Shown here: one piece after another, positions 44,169 to 52,550 of the stretch
Layout: each line of letters starts with the position of its first letter
How positions within the stretch are numbered: the stretch's first letter is position 1
Source of the DNA: Neolewinella litorea
GTDB taxonomy: Bacteria; Bacteroidota; Bacteroidia; Chitinophagales; Saprospiraceae
NCBI RefSeq assembly: GCF_004803465.1
Contig: NZ_SRSF01000001.1
Coordinates: forward strand, 1,302,501 to 1,366,500
Length of the DNA stretch: 64,000 nucleotides
Direction: 5' to 3'
Translations under genes and position numbers: made by a program
The notes under the pieces: generated by a model
The model's database searches: none
Told to the model about the DNA's origin: nothing
The model's input: only the letters and a program-made list of their open reading frames with translations

Positions 44169-45437
44169 ATGCTCCTCCGTTCAGTACTGATCACCGATCC
44201 CGCCAGCCCCCACCACGGGAACACCCGCGACCTGCGGATCACCGGCGGGGTCATCCGCGCCATTGCCGAAGCGCTGGAACCGGAAGGGGATGAAGAGGTG
44301 GTGGCCTACCCCGACGCGCGCGTCTCTCCCGGATTCGTCGACATCGGTGCCTACCTGGGTGACCCCGGCCACGAGGAACGCGAAGACATCGCCAGCCTGA
44401 CCGCCTCGGCCCGCGCCGGCGGCTACGTGGCCGTGGCCGTCCTGCCCAATACGGAGCCCGTACGCCAGACGGTGGCCGACATGACCTACCTGCGCAGCCA
44501 CAACCGCGACGGCGCCGTTGACCTGCTCCCCCTGGCCGCCCTCAGCCGCGATACCGCCGGCCGCGACCTCACGGAAATGATGGAGCTGGACGCGGCTGGC
44601 GCGCTGGCCTTCACCGACGGTCCGGGCCGCAACACCTCCGGCAGTCTGCTGAAGCGGGCGCTCGAATACACCAGGACCTTCGGGGGCGTCATTCTTGAAT
44701 CTGCCTACGACCCCGAACTGGCCGAGGAAGGTCAGATGCACGAAGGTGCCGTCAGCGTGCAGCTTGGCTTGCGCGGCATTCCGACAATGTGCGAGACAAT
44801 CCCCCTGCGCCGCAACCTCTCCATCCTAGAGTACACCGGGGGGCGAATGATCACTCACCTGCTCAGTTCGGCGGACGGACTGGAACTGCTGCGCGAATTC
44901 GGGATCGGCACCAATGGCCTGGCCGGCTGCACCGTCGGGGCCCACCACCTGACGTTCACGGATGCCGACCTGGCCGCTTTCGACCCCAACTTCAAAGTGC
45001 TGCCGCCACTGCGGTCGGAGGAAGACCGCGAGGCCCTGCGCCAAGGCGTCGCGGACGGCAGCATTGCCGCCATCGTGAGCCACCACCGGGCCCGCCACCG
45101 GGAGGAGAAAGACCTGGAATTCAGCTACGCCACCTTCGGGGCCCTGGGCCTGGAGACCGCTTTCCGGCAGCAACTCCGGTGGGCCGACGACGAAGCAAAG
45201 CTTTCGGCCGTGATCGCGGCATTGACGGCCGGGCCCCGCCGGCTCCTCGGGCTCGAACCCCTGCACATCGACACCGGAGCGCCGGCCCGGCTGACGCTCT
45301 ACACCATCAGCGGCGAATCTACCTTCACCGCCGCCGACCTGCCGGGGAAGACCACCAACCACCCCTTGCTCGGACAGTCGTTGCCCGGCCGTATCCTGGG
45401 TACCGTAAACCACGACCGGCTATGGACATCAGCGTAG
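44169..45437 (+). CDS. Dihydroorotase homologue without metal ligands (probably non-catalytic)
   Basis: A 422-residue amidohydrolase-fold protein of the dihydroorotase family, recognisable in SPGFVDIGAYLGDPG, VAVLPNTEPV and KVLPPLRSEEDREAL. The metal-binding His-x-His is replaced by Gly60-Ala-Tyr62, and the Asp of the usual T-D-H-A-P-H motif is His305 (SHHRARH). Active metallo-dihydroorotase chemistry is therefore unlikely. Such paralogues are common in Bacteroidota beside BatA-domain and glycosyltransferase genes; in other bacteria inactive homologues support aspartate transcarbamoylase. Overlaps the glycosyltransferase gene by 16 bases. Confidence 0.88.
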   Translation: MLLRSVLITDPASPHHGNTRDLRITGGVIRAIAEALEPEGDEEVVAYPDARVSPGFVDIGAYLGDPGHEEREDIASLTASARAGGYVAVAVLPNTEPVRQTVADMTYLRSHNRDGAVDLLPLAALSRDTAGRDLTEMMELDAAGALAFTDGPGRNTSGSLLKRALEYTRTFGGVILESAYDPELAEEGQMHEGAVSVQLGLRGIPTMCETIPLRRNLSILEYTGGRMITHLLSSADGLELLREFGIGTNGLAGCTVGAHHLTFTDADLAAFDPNFKVLPPLRSEEDREALRQGVADGSIAAIVSHHRARHREEKDLEFSYATFGALGLETAFRQQLRWADDEAKLSAVIAALTAGPRRLLGLEPLHIDTGAPARLTLYTISGESTFTAADLPGKTTNHPLLGQSLPGRILGTVNHDRLWTSA

Positions 45438-46375
45438 TCGTCCCCCTCTTCAACGAGGAAGAATCCCTGCGGGAACTTACCGAGTGGATCGACCGCGTCA
45501 TGCGGGCCAACGGCTTCACCTATGAGGTGTGGCTAGTCGACGACGGCAGCACCGACGACAGCTGGGCGGTGGTGCGCGAACTTACCGCCCATAACGACTG
45601 CCTCAAGGGCATCAAGTTCCAGCGCAACTACGGCAAAAGTCCGGCACTGAACGTGGGCTTCCAGCACGCTACGGGCGACGTGATCGTCACCCTGGATGCG
45701 GACCTGCAGGACAGTCCGGACGAAATTCCGGCCCTCTACCGAATGATTGTCGAGGAAGGCTACGATGTGGTCTCCGGATGGAAAAAGGAGCGGCGCGACC
45801 CCATCGGCAAAACTATCCCCTCCCGCTTCTTCAATATGGTCACCCGGCTCGTGAGCGGCATCAAACTGCACGACTTTAACTGTGGGCTCAAAAGCTACCG
45901 GCGCAACGTCGTGAAGTCGATCGAGGTCTACGGCGACATGCATCGTCACCTGCCCCTGCTGGCCAAGTGGGCCGGTTTCCGCAAGATCGGCGAAAAGGTC
46001 GTCGAGCACCGCCCACGCAAGTACGGCTACTCCAAGTTCGGTCTCTCGCGGCTCGTGACGGGCTTCCTGGATCTGCTGTCGCTCATGTTCGTCGGCAAGT
46101 TCGGCAAGCGCCCGATGCACCTCTTCGGCACCCTCGGCACCCTGATGTTTCTGATCGGTTTCGTTTCCTCGGTCGTCATCGGCACCACCAAGGTATACGC
46201 CCTGGCCAATAACATGCCCAAGACCCTGGTGACCGACAATCCCTGGTTCTACATCAGCCTTACCACCATGGTGATGGGTACCATCCTGTTCGTCACGGGC
46301 TTCCTGGCGGAGCTGGTGGCCCGCTCCAACCCCGACCGCAACTATTACCTCGTAGAAGAAGTGCTGGATGCTTGA
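45422..46375 (+). CDS. Family 2 glycosyltransferase, polyprenol-phosphate type
   Basis: A 317-residue GT2 enzyme. The catalytic part has ISVVVPLFNEEESL, LVDDGSTDDS and the metal-binding TLDADLQDSPDEIP, followed by CGLKSYRR and GYSKFG. Two C-terminal membrane helices (MHLFGTLGTLMFLIGFV and a second near residue 285) put it in the DPM1/GtrB-like group that puts a sugar on undecaprenyl phosphate at the inner membrane. Start ATG 45422 overlaps the upstream gene by 16 bases; it overlaps tadA by 8 bases. Confidence 0.92.
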   Translation: MDISVVVPLFNEEESLRELTEWIDRVMRANGFTYEVWLVDDGSTDDSWAVVRELTAHNDCLKGIKFQRNYGKSPALNVGFQHATGDVIVTLDADLQDSPDEIPALYRMIVEEGYDVVSGWKKERRDPIGKTIPSRFFNMVTRLVSGIKLHDFNCGLKSYRRNVVKSIEVYGDMHRHLPLLAKWAGFRKIGEKVVEHRPRKYGYSKFGLSRLVTGFLDLLSLMFVGKFGKRPMHLFGTLGTLMFLIGFVSSVVIGTTKVYALANNMPKTLVTDNPWFYISLTTMVMGTILFVTGFLAELVARSNPDRNYYLVEEVLDA

Positions 46376-46811
46376 GGTATACGACGATGCCTACTTCATG
46401 CGGCAGGCCCTGGCGCAGGCCCGCCTGGCGGCCTCCATGGGCGAGATCCCGGTGGGCGCCGTAGTGGTGTCCCACAACCGCATCATCGCCCGGGGCCACA
46501 ACGAAACCGAACGGCTCAACGACGTCACGGCCCACGCCGAGATCATCGCCCTGACCGCGGCGGCGAATCACCTGGGCGACAAGTACCTGCTGGACTGCAC
46601 GCTCTACGTGACCCTCGAACCCTGCCCCATGTGCGCCGGTGCCCTGGCCTGGGCCCAGACCGCCCGCATCGTTTACGGGGCCAGCGACGACAAGCGGGGC
46701 TTCATGCGCTTCGGCCGCGAACTCCTGCACCCGAAAACGAAGCTGGAATTCGGAATCCTGCACGATGAATGCGCCGAACTGATGACGGGATTCTTCCAAA
46801 ACCGGCGTTAA
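46368..46811 (+). CDS. tadA: tRNA-specific adenosine deaminase
   Basis: A 147-residue zinc deaminase. The catalytic HAE (TAHAEIIAL) and the PCPMC zinc block (TLEPCPMCAGAL) are intact, with the tRNA-contact segment GEIPVGAVVV. It converts A34 to inosine in tRNA-Arg(ACG). A free nucleoside deaminase is possible but less likely given the pattern FGRELLHP. Last gene of the dihydroorotase-like operon, overlapping the GT2 gene by 8 bases. Confidence 0.92.
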   Translation: MLEVYDDAYFMRQALAQARLAASMGEIPVGAVVVSHNRIIARGHNETERLNDVTAHAEIIALTAAANHLGDKYLLDCTLYVTLEPCPMCAGALAWAQTARIVYGASDDKRGFMRFGRELLHPKTKLEFGILHDECAELMTGFFQNRR

Positions 46812-46889
46812 ACTTGGATTAAACCACCCTTCCCCTGCACCCGCGTACGCGCCCCGACCGTACTATTGGTGATCCATTGCCCCCGACCA

Positions 46890-47423
46890 ATGCTACGTAT
46901 CCTGCCCCTGTTGCTGTTCTCCCTGCTTTTCCTCACGGGCTGCGGCCCCCGATTGCGACCCTTCACCCAAGACCTTTACGCAGAGCAGCAGTGGGACGAG
47001 GCCGACCTGCGGCGGATCCAGTTCTACCTCTCTGAGGACGTGGTGCTGCAGCGGGAATTGCGCAGCGGCAGTTCGCGGATCCGCAACGGTTCGGTGCAGG
47101 TGATCAACGGGCGCGAGGTGGAGCAGGTGGTTTTTCGCCGCAATACGCCGGGTGTATTCACCTTCAGTCCGAAGGATCAGCGGGTGGCCATTTCCTTTGA
47201 GGACGACGACGACAACTACCTGATCTTCGGGCCCAATCCGAAAAACGGCAACCGCTACTCGCTGCTGGCCAGCGACTGGACGCGCAACAGCGGGACGGTC
47301 AACTACGCCGGCCGCGAATGGCGGGTCTCGAGCGACGACGCTTACGCCAGCTTGCTGATCCCCCTCAAGCGTATCCGGGACGAGGACACCCGCGGTCGCG
47401 TGGTGCGGGGGCGGCGGCTCTAG
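46890..47423 (+). CDS. Small exported lipoprotein
   Basis: A 177-residue protein with signal peptide and lipobox: MLRILPLLLFSLLFLTGC (Cys18 lipidated). Start ATG 46890 is chosen for this signal; the longer frame adds eight residues. The mature part is beta-rich with TQDLYAEQQWDEADLRRIQF and an acidic EDDDD run, a pattern I have seen as a conserved Bacteroidota lipoprotein of unknown function. A TACTATTG box (one mismatch) lies at 46861. Its 3' end overlaps gmk by four bases on the other strand. Confidence 0.75.
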   Translation: MLRILPLLLFSLLFLTGCGPRLRPFTQDLYAEQQWDEADLRRIQFYLSEDVVLQRELRSGSSRIRNGSVQVINGREVEQVVFRRNTPGVFTFSPKDQRVAISFEDDDDNYLIFGPNPKNGNRYSLLASDWTRNSGTVNYAGREWRVSSDDAYASLLIPLKRIRDEDTRGRVVRGRRL

Positions 47424-48001
47424 ATATCGAGGAATTCGCGCGCGATGAGTTCGGCCTCGGCCAGTGCCGCTTGCAGGTCGTCGTTCACCAGCACCCGGTC
47501 GAAGCGATCGGCGTACAGCAACTCCTCCGCCGCGCGGGCGATCCTCACGCGCAGGCTTTCCGAATCTTCGGTCGACCGGTCGCGCAGCCGCTGAAACAGA
47601 ATTTCCTGCGACGGCGGCGCGACGAACACGGCCAGGCTGCCCTGCGGGTACTGCCGCTTGATGGTCGTGGCGCCCTTCACCTCAATGTCGAAGACCACCG
47701 TGCGCCCGGCGTCCCAGATGCGGCGCACCTCCGAGTGGAGGGTGCCGTAAAAGCGCCCCGGGTATACCTCTTCGTACTCCACGAACTCGCCGCGCGCCAC
47801 TTTGGCCAGGAACTCCTCCGGGCTCAGGAAGTAATAGTCTACACCGTCGCGCTCTCCCGGCCGGGGCGGGCGCGTGGTGGCGGACACCGAGAAGGCCAAC
47901 TCCCCGAATTTTTTCAGGAGGTGGCGCACCAGGGTGGTTTTTCCGGCGCCGGAGGGGGCGGTGAAGATCAGTAGTTTTCCGTGGGGCGGCTCAGGCGACA
48001 T
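47420..48001 (-). CDS. gmk: Guanylate kinase
   Basis: A 193-residue kinase that phosphorylates GMP to GDP. The P-loop is FTAPSGAGKTTL (about 12-23), followed by the GMP-binding block SATTRPPRPGERDGVDYYFL and VFDIEVKG. Normal length. It overlaps yicC by 11 bases, an arrangement with yicC that is widespread in bacteria. Confidence 0.96.
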   Translation of the reverse strand: MSPEPPHGKLLIFTAPSGAGKTTLVRHLLKKFGELAFSVSATTRPPRPGERDGVDYYFLSPEEFLAKVARGEFVEYEEVYPGRFYGTLHSEVRRIWDAGRTVVFDIEVKGATTIKRQYPQGSLAVFVAPPSQEILFQRLRDRSTEDSESLRVRIARAAEELLYADRFDRVLVNDDLQAALAEAELIAREFLDI

Positions 48002-48884
48002 TGGCGAGCTGTTCTTTCAGCATTTCGAGGTGTTCCTTCATGGCGACGACCAGTTTTTGCAGGTCGGCGGAGTAGGACTTGGCCCCCAGTGTATTGATTT
48101 CGCGGCCCATTTCCTGACCGATGAAGGCGAGTTTGCGCCCCTTCACCTCATCCTCGTTATTGAGGATTTCGAGGAAGTACTCGCAGTTCTGCGCCAGGCG
48201 TACCTTTTCCTCGTTGATGTCCATCTTTTCCAGGTAGAAGAGCACTTCCTGCTCGTAGCGGTTCTTGTCGACGTTGGCGCGGCCCATGTATTCGGCCAGG
48301 TGGCGTTCCATGCGGGTGCGTACGGCTTCGATGCGCTGGTCGGCATAGTCGTCGACCTGACCGAGCAGTTCCAGTATGGCGCGGACGCGGGTGCCGAGGT
48401 CATCGGCGAGGGCGCTGCCTTCCTGGCTCCGGTATGCGTGCAGGCGGTCCAGGCAGGCTTCCACCACGGCCTGCACGTTTTCCCAGTCGCCCGCTTCCAG
48501 TTCGGCCAGTCCGGTCTCCACGATACCGGGGGTGCGCAGCAGGGCGGGTACGAGTCCGTCCATCGTATGCTCCGGCAGGGGCCGTTTGCCGTGGTCGTTG
48601 AGGCGGAAGTAGACTTCCTGGCTGATGGCCGAGAGCAGGGGCAGGTCGACCTTGACCTTGCCGGCGCCGGATTCGTCGGCGATCTCGACGTTCATTTCCA
48701 GCTTGCCGCGTTTGGCCGCGGCCAGTACCCGCTTGCGCAGTTCCAGTTCGTGGGCCTGCAGGTTGAGGTTAGTGCGCAGGCGCAGGTCGGTCTGCTTGCT
48801 GTTCAGCCCGCGCAATTCGGCGGTATAGGTTTTGCCGCCATCGGTACGGACGGCGCGACCGTAGCCGGTCATGGAAAGGAGCAT
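47991..48884 (-). CDS. yicC: YicC/YloC-family endoribonuclease
   Basis: A 297-residue YicC protein. N-terminal MLLSMTGYGRA and LRGLNSKQTDLRLR and the C-terminal DUF1732 part with EVLFYLEKMDINEE, KGRKLAFIGQEMGREINTLG are as in the family. YicC proteins cleave RNA and affect stress RNA turnover. Start ATG 48884 is chosen; ATG 48872 is also possible. Weak -7 box TATATTCG at 48915-48908. Confidence 0.93.
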   Translation of the reverse strand: MLLSMTGYGRAVRTDGGKTYTAELRGLNSKQTDLRLRTNLNLQAHELELRKRVLAAAKRGKLEMNVEIADESGAGKVKVDLPLLSAISQEVYFRLNDHGKRPLPEHTMDGLVPALLRTPGIVETGLAELEAGDWENVQAVVEACLDRLHAYRSQEGSALADDLGTRVRAILELLGQVDDYADQRIEAVRTRMERHLAEYMGRANVDKNRYEQEVLFYLEKMDINEEKVRLAQNCEYFLEILNNEDEVKGRKLAFIGQEMGREINTLGAKSYSADLQKLVVAMKEHLEMLKEQLANVA

Positions 48885-49070
48885 GGGTGGGGTGTTGATA
48901 AGGGGTGCGAATATAGGAGGAATTGCCGGGGCGCCCGACCCGTGATCGCCGCGATGGTTTGGTGGCTCGGAGCTCAAAAGGTGACAATCGCCAAAGGAAC
49001 CGGAAATAAAGTACCAGTATTACGAAATAATTACCTAAGTGATTGATTACAAAAGAAATAGTGTTGTTAG

Positions 49071-49102
49071 TTGGGTAAAAGTCACCGAAAATCAGATATT
49101 TG
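49071..49102 (+). promoter_or_regulatory. Promoter of the HU gene
   Basis: TTG (49071-49073), 21 bases, GATATTTG (49095-49102), one mismatch to TAnnTTTG, 42 bases before the HU ATG. The same 21-base spacing is seen at alaS. Confidence 0.5.
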
Positions 49103-49144
49103 CACCGCTTTTGAAAACCCGCGCTCGGGAACAAAAATACCAGA

Positions 49145-49462
49145 ATGAGAAAAGCTGATTTAGTGGCAAATATTGCCGACAAGACAGGCATCGCGAAAGT
49201 CGATGTACTGGTCTCTCTTGAAAGTTTCTTCAAAGAGGTCAAGGGAAGCCTCGCAGAAGGTGAAAACGTTTACATCCGCGGCTTCGGCTCTTTTGTAGTC
49301 AAGAAGCGCGCCAAGAAGATTGGTCGCCACATTCAGAAGAACAAGGCCATCGAAATTCCCGAACACTACATCCCGGCCTTCAAGCCGGCTAAAATCTTCG
49401 TTGAACAGGTCAAGGACAAGGTGGCCTCCCTGCCCGACGACGACGAGAGTGACCTGGACTAA
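49145..49462 (+). CDS. HU-family DNA-binding protein
   Basis: A 105-residue nucleoid protein: MRKADLVANIADKTG, then the beta-arm region ENVYIRGFGSFVVKKRAKK with the DNA-bending arm, and an extra acidic C-terminal tail (LPDDDESDLD) longer than in E. coli HU. It binds and bends DNA as a dimer. It is followed without any gap by the TPR gene and probably shares its transcript. Confidence 0.95.
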   Translation: MRKADLVANIADKTGIAKVDVLVSLESFFKEVKGSLAEGENVYIRGFGSFVVKKRAKKIGRHIQKNKAIEIPEHYIPAFKPAKIFVEQVKDKVASLPDDDESDLD

Positions 49463-50257
49463 ATGAGAAAAGCACAGTGGATCGCGGCCGGTATCGCCTT
49501 TGTACTCGTACTCGTGACGTATTGGGGCTGCCCGGTACGCCCACCCGAGATGGAAGACGGTTTCCGCCGCGGTCCGCTGCAGGCTACCGGAGTGCAATCC
49601 CTGATCCGGGAAGCCCACGACGACCTCAACCCGGCCCAAGCCGCTACCCTTTCCGGGCTGGAAGAGCAGCTGCAGGAGGCGGAAGACGATAGTCTGCGCG
49701 TCGAAGTCCTGCGCCAACTGGCCCGCGAGTGGTACCAGGTTGGCAAGCCTTCCATTTCCGGCGCCTATGCCGCCCAGATCGCCGAACTGGAGAACACCGA
49801 AGAGGCCTGGGCGATCACGGCCACGACCTTCAGCCTCTGCCTGCGGCAGGAAGGCATCGACGACAAGACCCGGCAGTTCTGCGGCGCGCAGGCGGAACAG
49901 GCCTACCAGGCCGCCATCAGCCTCAACCCCGGCAACGCCGAGAACCGCATCAACCTGGCGGTGACCTACACCGATAATCCACCGCCCGACAACCCCATGA
50001 AGGGCATCCTCATGCTGCGGGAGCTGGAGCAGCAGTACCCCGACAATCCTCGGGTGTACATCACGCTGGCCCAGTTGGCCATCCGCACCAACCAGCTCGA
50101 TCGGGCCGCCGAGCGCCTGCGCAAGGCCGACGAGCTCGACCCCGGCAATCCCGACGTAGTGTGCCCCCTCGCCAAAGTGTACGAAGACCTCGGCCGGGCA
50201 GGGGAAGCCGATATCTTTGCCCGAAAGTGTTCGGATTTGTTGGGGCAGGAAGGCTGA
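49463..50257 (+). CDS. Tetratricopeptide-repeat protein with N-terminal membrane anchor
   Basis: A 264-residue protein. One N-terminal helix (WIAAGIAFVLVLVTYWGC, with Cys23 possibly lipidated though the lipobox is poor), then a helical region with TPR units such as AEQAYQAAISLNPGNAENRI and AERLRKADELDPGNPDVV. It starts directly after the HU stop codon (TAA-ATG). TPR proteins at this place between HU and the RNase E/G gene are common in Bacteroidota. Function unknown, probably a periplasm-facing scaffold. Confidence 0.85.
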   Translation: MRKAQWIAAGIAFVLVLVTYWGCPVRPPEMEDGFRRGPLQATGVQSLIREAHDDLNPAQAATLSGLEEQLQEAEDDSLRVEVLRQLAREWYQVGKPSISGAYAAQIAELENTEEAWAITATTFSLCLRQEGIDDKTRQFCGAQAEQAYQAAISLNPGNAENRINLAVTYTDNPPPDNPMKGILMLRELEQQYPDNPRVYITLAQLAIRTNQLDRAAERLRKADELDPGNPDVVCPLAKVYEDLGRAGEADIFARKCSDLLGQEG

Positions 50258-50282
50258 ATGCCGCGGCTAACGGAAATATAAC

Positions 50283-50290
50283 TACCTTTG
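50283..50290 (+). promoter_or_regulatory. -7 box of the 31-residue basic protein gene
   Basis: TACCTTTG, exact match, 115 bases before the ATG at 50406. It is 25 bases past the TPR stop, so it marks a new transcription start. Confidence 0.5.
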
Positions 50291-50302
50291 CGGCCCTTGT
50301 TC

Positions 50303-50318
50303 GCCCCCGCGCGGGGGC
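50303..50318 (+). promoter_or_regulatory. GC palindrome in the leader of the small basic gene
   Basis: GCCCCCGCGCGGGGGC is a perfect palindrome that folds as a 6-bp hairpin with a 4-base loop at about +6 to +21 of the predicted message. No T run follows, so it is more likely a leader structure than a terminator. Confidence 0.4.
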
Positions 50319-50405
50319 TTACTACAACTTATGTTCCTCCCAATTTGTATTAATGGGAGAGCATCGCCTCAATCACCCCATTTTTTTAACCTAAACGACT
50401 CTAAT

Positions 50406-50501
50406 ATGCCGTGTGGAAAAAAGCGGAAGCGTCATAAGATTGCTACCCACAAACGGAAGAAGCGCCTGCGCAAGAACCGTCACAAGAAAAAGAACCGCTA
50501 G
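50406..50501 (+). CDS. 31-residue, extremely basic protein (candidate ribosomal protein)
   Basis: ATG 50406 to TAG 50501 encodes MPCGKKRKRHKIATHKRKKR followed by LRKNRHKKKNR: 19 of 31 residues are Lys, Arg or His-adjacent basic. It is too short for usual gene callers. A short family of this form recurs between HU and RNase E/G genes in Bacteroidota. Such composition fits a small RNA-binding ribosomal protein; a phylum-specific protein called bL38 has been described, and this may be it, but I cannot verify that. It has its own promoter and leader hairpin. Confidence 0.7.
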   Translation: MPCGKKRKRHKIATHKRKKRLRKNRHKKKNR

Positions 50502-50526
50502 AAACACTCTAGCAGCATACCCACTG

Positions 50527-50560
50527 CGACCGGGGCGAGCAAAGCGTCCCGCCCCGGTCG
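50527..50560 (+). terminator. Hairpin after the small basic gene
   Basis: An 11-bp perfect stem (CGACCGGGGCG with its complement), 12-base loop, 26 bases past the stop. No T run follows, so it may be a stabilising 3' structure rather than an intrinsic terminator. Confidence 0.5.
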
Positions 50561-50955
50561 TGACCGGTTTGGCAGCTACCCCGTTTCGGCGCCTACACTA
50601 CCCCTCTTTCTGAGACAGCTGCGGAGCCTTTGTGAATACCGCAGTCACTAACGTCTACTTTTACTGCCTTTTTAGTCCACTTTTAAGTTGTGGCATCGGC
50701 TGGCAAATGCGCCGATGTAACCGCCAAGAGACTTTCCGCCACCTGCCGTGTTCGAACACGTGCGGCGGACTTACCCCGGACTTCCCGCGCTACGACGTTT
50801 CCCTATTCGCCTCAGTTCAGCAGGATACCTGGCACCGAGCGGCCCCAGCCCGCCCCCGGTAACCGGTATGTTTTAGTGTATCGGATGCACCCGCATCCCT
50901 CCGTCTACTTTTTACGGCGGGGGGAATTCGTGTATCTACCCAACCCTGTTGCACA
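50561..50955. other. Non-coding stretch upstream of the RNase E/G gene
   Basis: About 395 bases without a supported gene. A 76-codon frame at 50632-50862 has a composition unlike its neighbours and no recognisable features. I see no exact TAnnTTTG box here, so the stretch could be a long leader of the RNase gene read from 50283 or from an unseen promoter. Confidence 0.5.
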
Positions 50956-52509
50956 GTGGAAAAAGAAATGATCGTCTCGAGTACGGGCAAAGAAGTTGAA
51001 GTTGCCTTACTCGAAGACGGAAAACTGGTGGAGATCCACCGTCAGCGGTCTACCGACCAATTCACCGTCGGGGATGTTTTCCTCGGCCGCGTGAAACGGG
51101 TGACCGCCCCCCTGAATGCCGCCTTCGTCGATATCGGACACAAAAAGGACGCCTTCCTGCACTATACCGACCTCGGCCCGAAAGTGCGCACCCTGCAGAA
51201 GTACGCCGACGCGGCCATCAAGGGAAAGCTGTCGACCTCGAAACTCGAAAAGGTCGACTACGAACCGGAAATCGTCAAAACGGGCAAGATCGACGAGGTC
51301 TTCTCCAAGAAGCAGGTCGTACTCACTCAGGTCCTCAAGGAGCCGATCAGCACCAAAGGCCCCCGCCTGAGCTGCGAGATCACCATCCCGGGCCGGTACC
51401 TGGTCATTACGCCCTTCAGCGAAACCGTAGCGGTATCGAAAAAGATCAGCACCAGTGAGGAGCGCAAGCGCCTGCAGTTGCTGGTGGAAAGCATCCGCCC
51501 GGTCAACTTCGGGGTCATCGTCCGCACCGCCGCCGAAGGCAAGGGGGTAGGTGAACTTCTGGAGGAGATCAACTCCCTGATGGACAAATGGAAAGCCATC
51601 GTTGAAGGAGCCAAAAACGCCACGCCACCGGCCAAGCTGCTCAGTGAAGTGGACAAGACCACGGGTCTACTGCGTGACCTCCTTACCCCGGATTTCACGA
51701 AGATCGTGGTCGACGATAAGGACCTCTACGATACCATCAAGGAGTACGTAAAGGACATCGCCAAGGACCGCCCCAATCTCGTTCAGTTCCACAAGGCGAG
51801 CAAGCCGGTCTTCGACGCGCACGGCGTGACCAAGCAGATCAAAAGCAGCTTCGGGAAGACGGCCACCATGGCCAGCGGCGCCTACATCGTCATCGAACAT
51901 ACCGAAGCGATGCACACCATCGACGTCAACAGCGGCAACAAGATGCCGAGTCAGAACCAGACGGAGGCGGTACTGAAGATTAACCTGGAAGCCGCCGAGG
52001 AAATCGCCCGGCAACTGCGCCTGCGTGATATCGGCGGCATCATCGTGATCGACTTTATCGATATGCGCGATGCAGAGCACCGCAAGAAGCTCGCTCAGAC
52101 GATGCGCAACGCGATGAAGAACGACCGCGCGCAGCATACGATCCTGCCACTGAGCAAGTTCGGCCTGATGCAGATCACCCGTCAGCGGGTACGTCCTGAG
52201 GTGAAGATCACCACCGCCGAGAAGTGTCCGACCTGCAACGGCACCGGCAAGGTGAACGCCACGATCCTGCTCACCGACGAGATCGAACGCGACCTAAACT
52301 TCATTATGGAAGCGCGACCCAAGGCCAAGTTGAAACTTAAGGTGCACCCTTACATTTCCGCTTACCTGAAGCGCGGATTGCCCAGCGCCCAGATGAAGTG
52401 GTACATGAAGCACTACCGCTGGCTGGACATCCAGTCCGACAACGACTTCCCGATCACGACCTTCAAGTTCTACGACAGCAAAGACGACGAGATCAAGCTG
52501 CAGAATTAA
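50956..52509 (+). CDS. rng: Ribonuclease E/G family protein
   Basis: A 517-residue RNase G-type protein. The S1 domain begins near FTVGDVFLGRVKRVTAPL, the catalytic core includes HTIDVNSGNK with the metal-binding Asp and later GGIIVIDFIDM (second Asp), and the zinc-link CPTCNGTGKV. It cuts single-stranded RNA in mRNA and rRNA processing. Start GTG 50956 (MEKEMIVSSTGKEVEVAL) fits the family N-terminus better than ATG 50968. A strong bidirectional hairpin follows. Confidence 0.95.
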   Translation: MEKEMIVSSTGKEVEVALLEDGKLVEIHRQRSTDQFTVGDVFLGRVKRVTAPLNAAFVDIGHKKDAFLHYTDLGPKVRTLQKYADAAIKGKLSTSKLEKVDYEPEIVKTGKIDEVFSKKQVVLTQVLKEPISTKGPRLSCEITIPGRYLVITPFSETVAVSKKISTSEERKRLQLLVESIRPVNFGVIVRTAAEGKGVGELLEEINSLMDKWKAIVEGAKNATPPAKLLSEVDKTTGLLRDLLTPDFTKIVVDDKDLYDTIKEYVKDIAKDRPNLVQFHKASKPVFDAHGVTKQIKSSFGKTATMASGAYIVIEHTEAMHTIDVNSGNKMPSQNQTEAVLKINLEAAEEIARQLRLRDIGGIIVIDFIDMRDAEHRKKLAQTMRNAMKNDRAQHTILPLSKFGLMQITRQRVRPEVKITTAEKCPTCNGTGKVNATILLTDEIERDLNFIMEARPKAKLKLKVHPYISAYLKRGLPSAQMKWYMKHYRWLDIQSDNDFPITTFKFYDSKDDEIKLQN

Positions 52510-52510
52510 A

Positions 52511-52546
52511 GAAAGGGGCCTGAACGCTAGCGTTCAGGCCCCTTTC
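52511..52546. terminator. Bidirectional terminator between rng and mscL
   Basis: A 36-base perfect palindrome (16-bp stem, 4-base loop CTAG) directly after the rng stop and 4 bases from the mscL stop. The stem base is AAAG/CTTT on both sides. Confidence 0.85.
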
Positions 52547-52550
52547 CCGT

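Noticed and set aside
50413-50613. 66-codon frame overlapping the 31-residue basic gene
   Set aside because: Out of frame with the conserved basic protein and without similarity to anything I know.
50632-50862. 76-codon frame between the small basic gene and rng
   Set aside because: Starts at a rare codon, Cys- and Arg-rich without a motif; more likely leader sequence.
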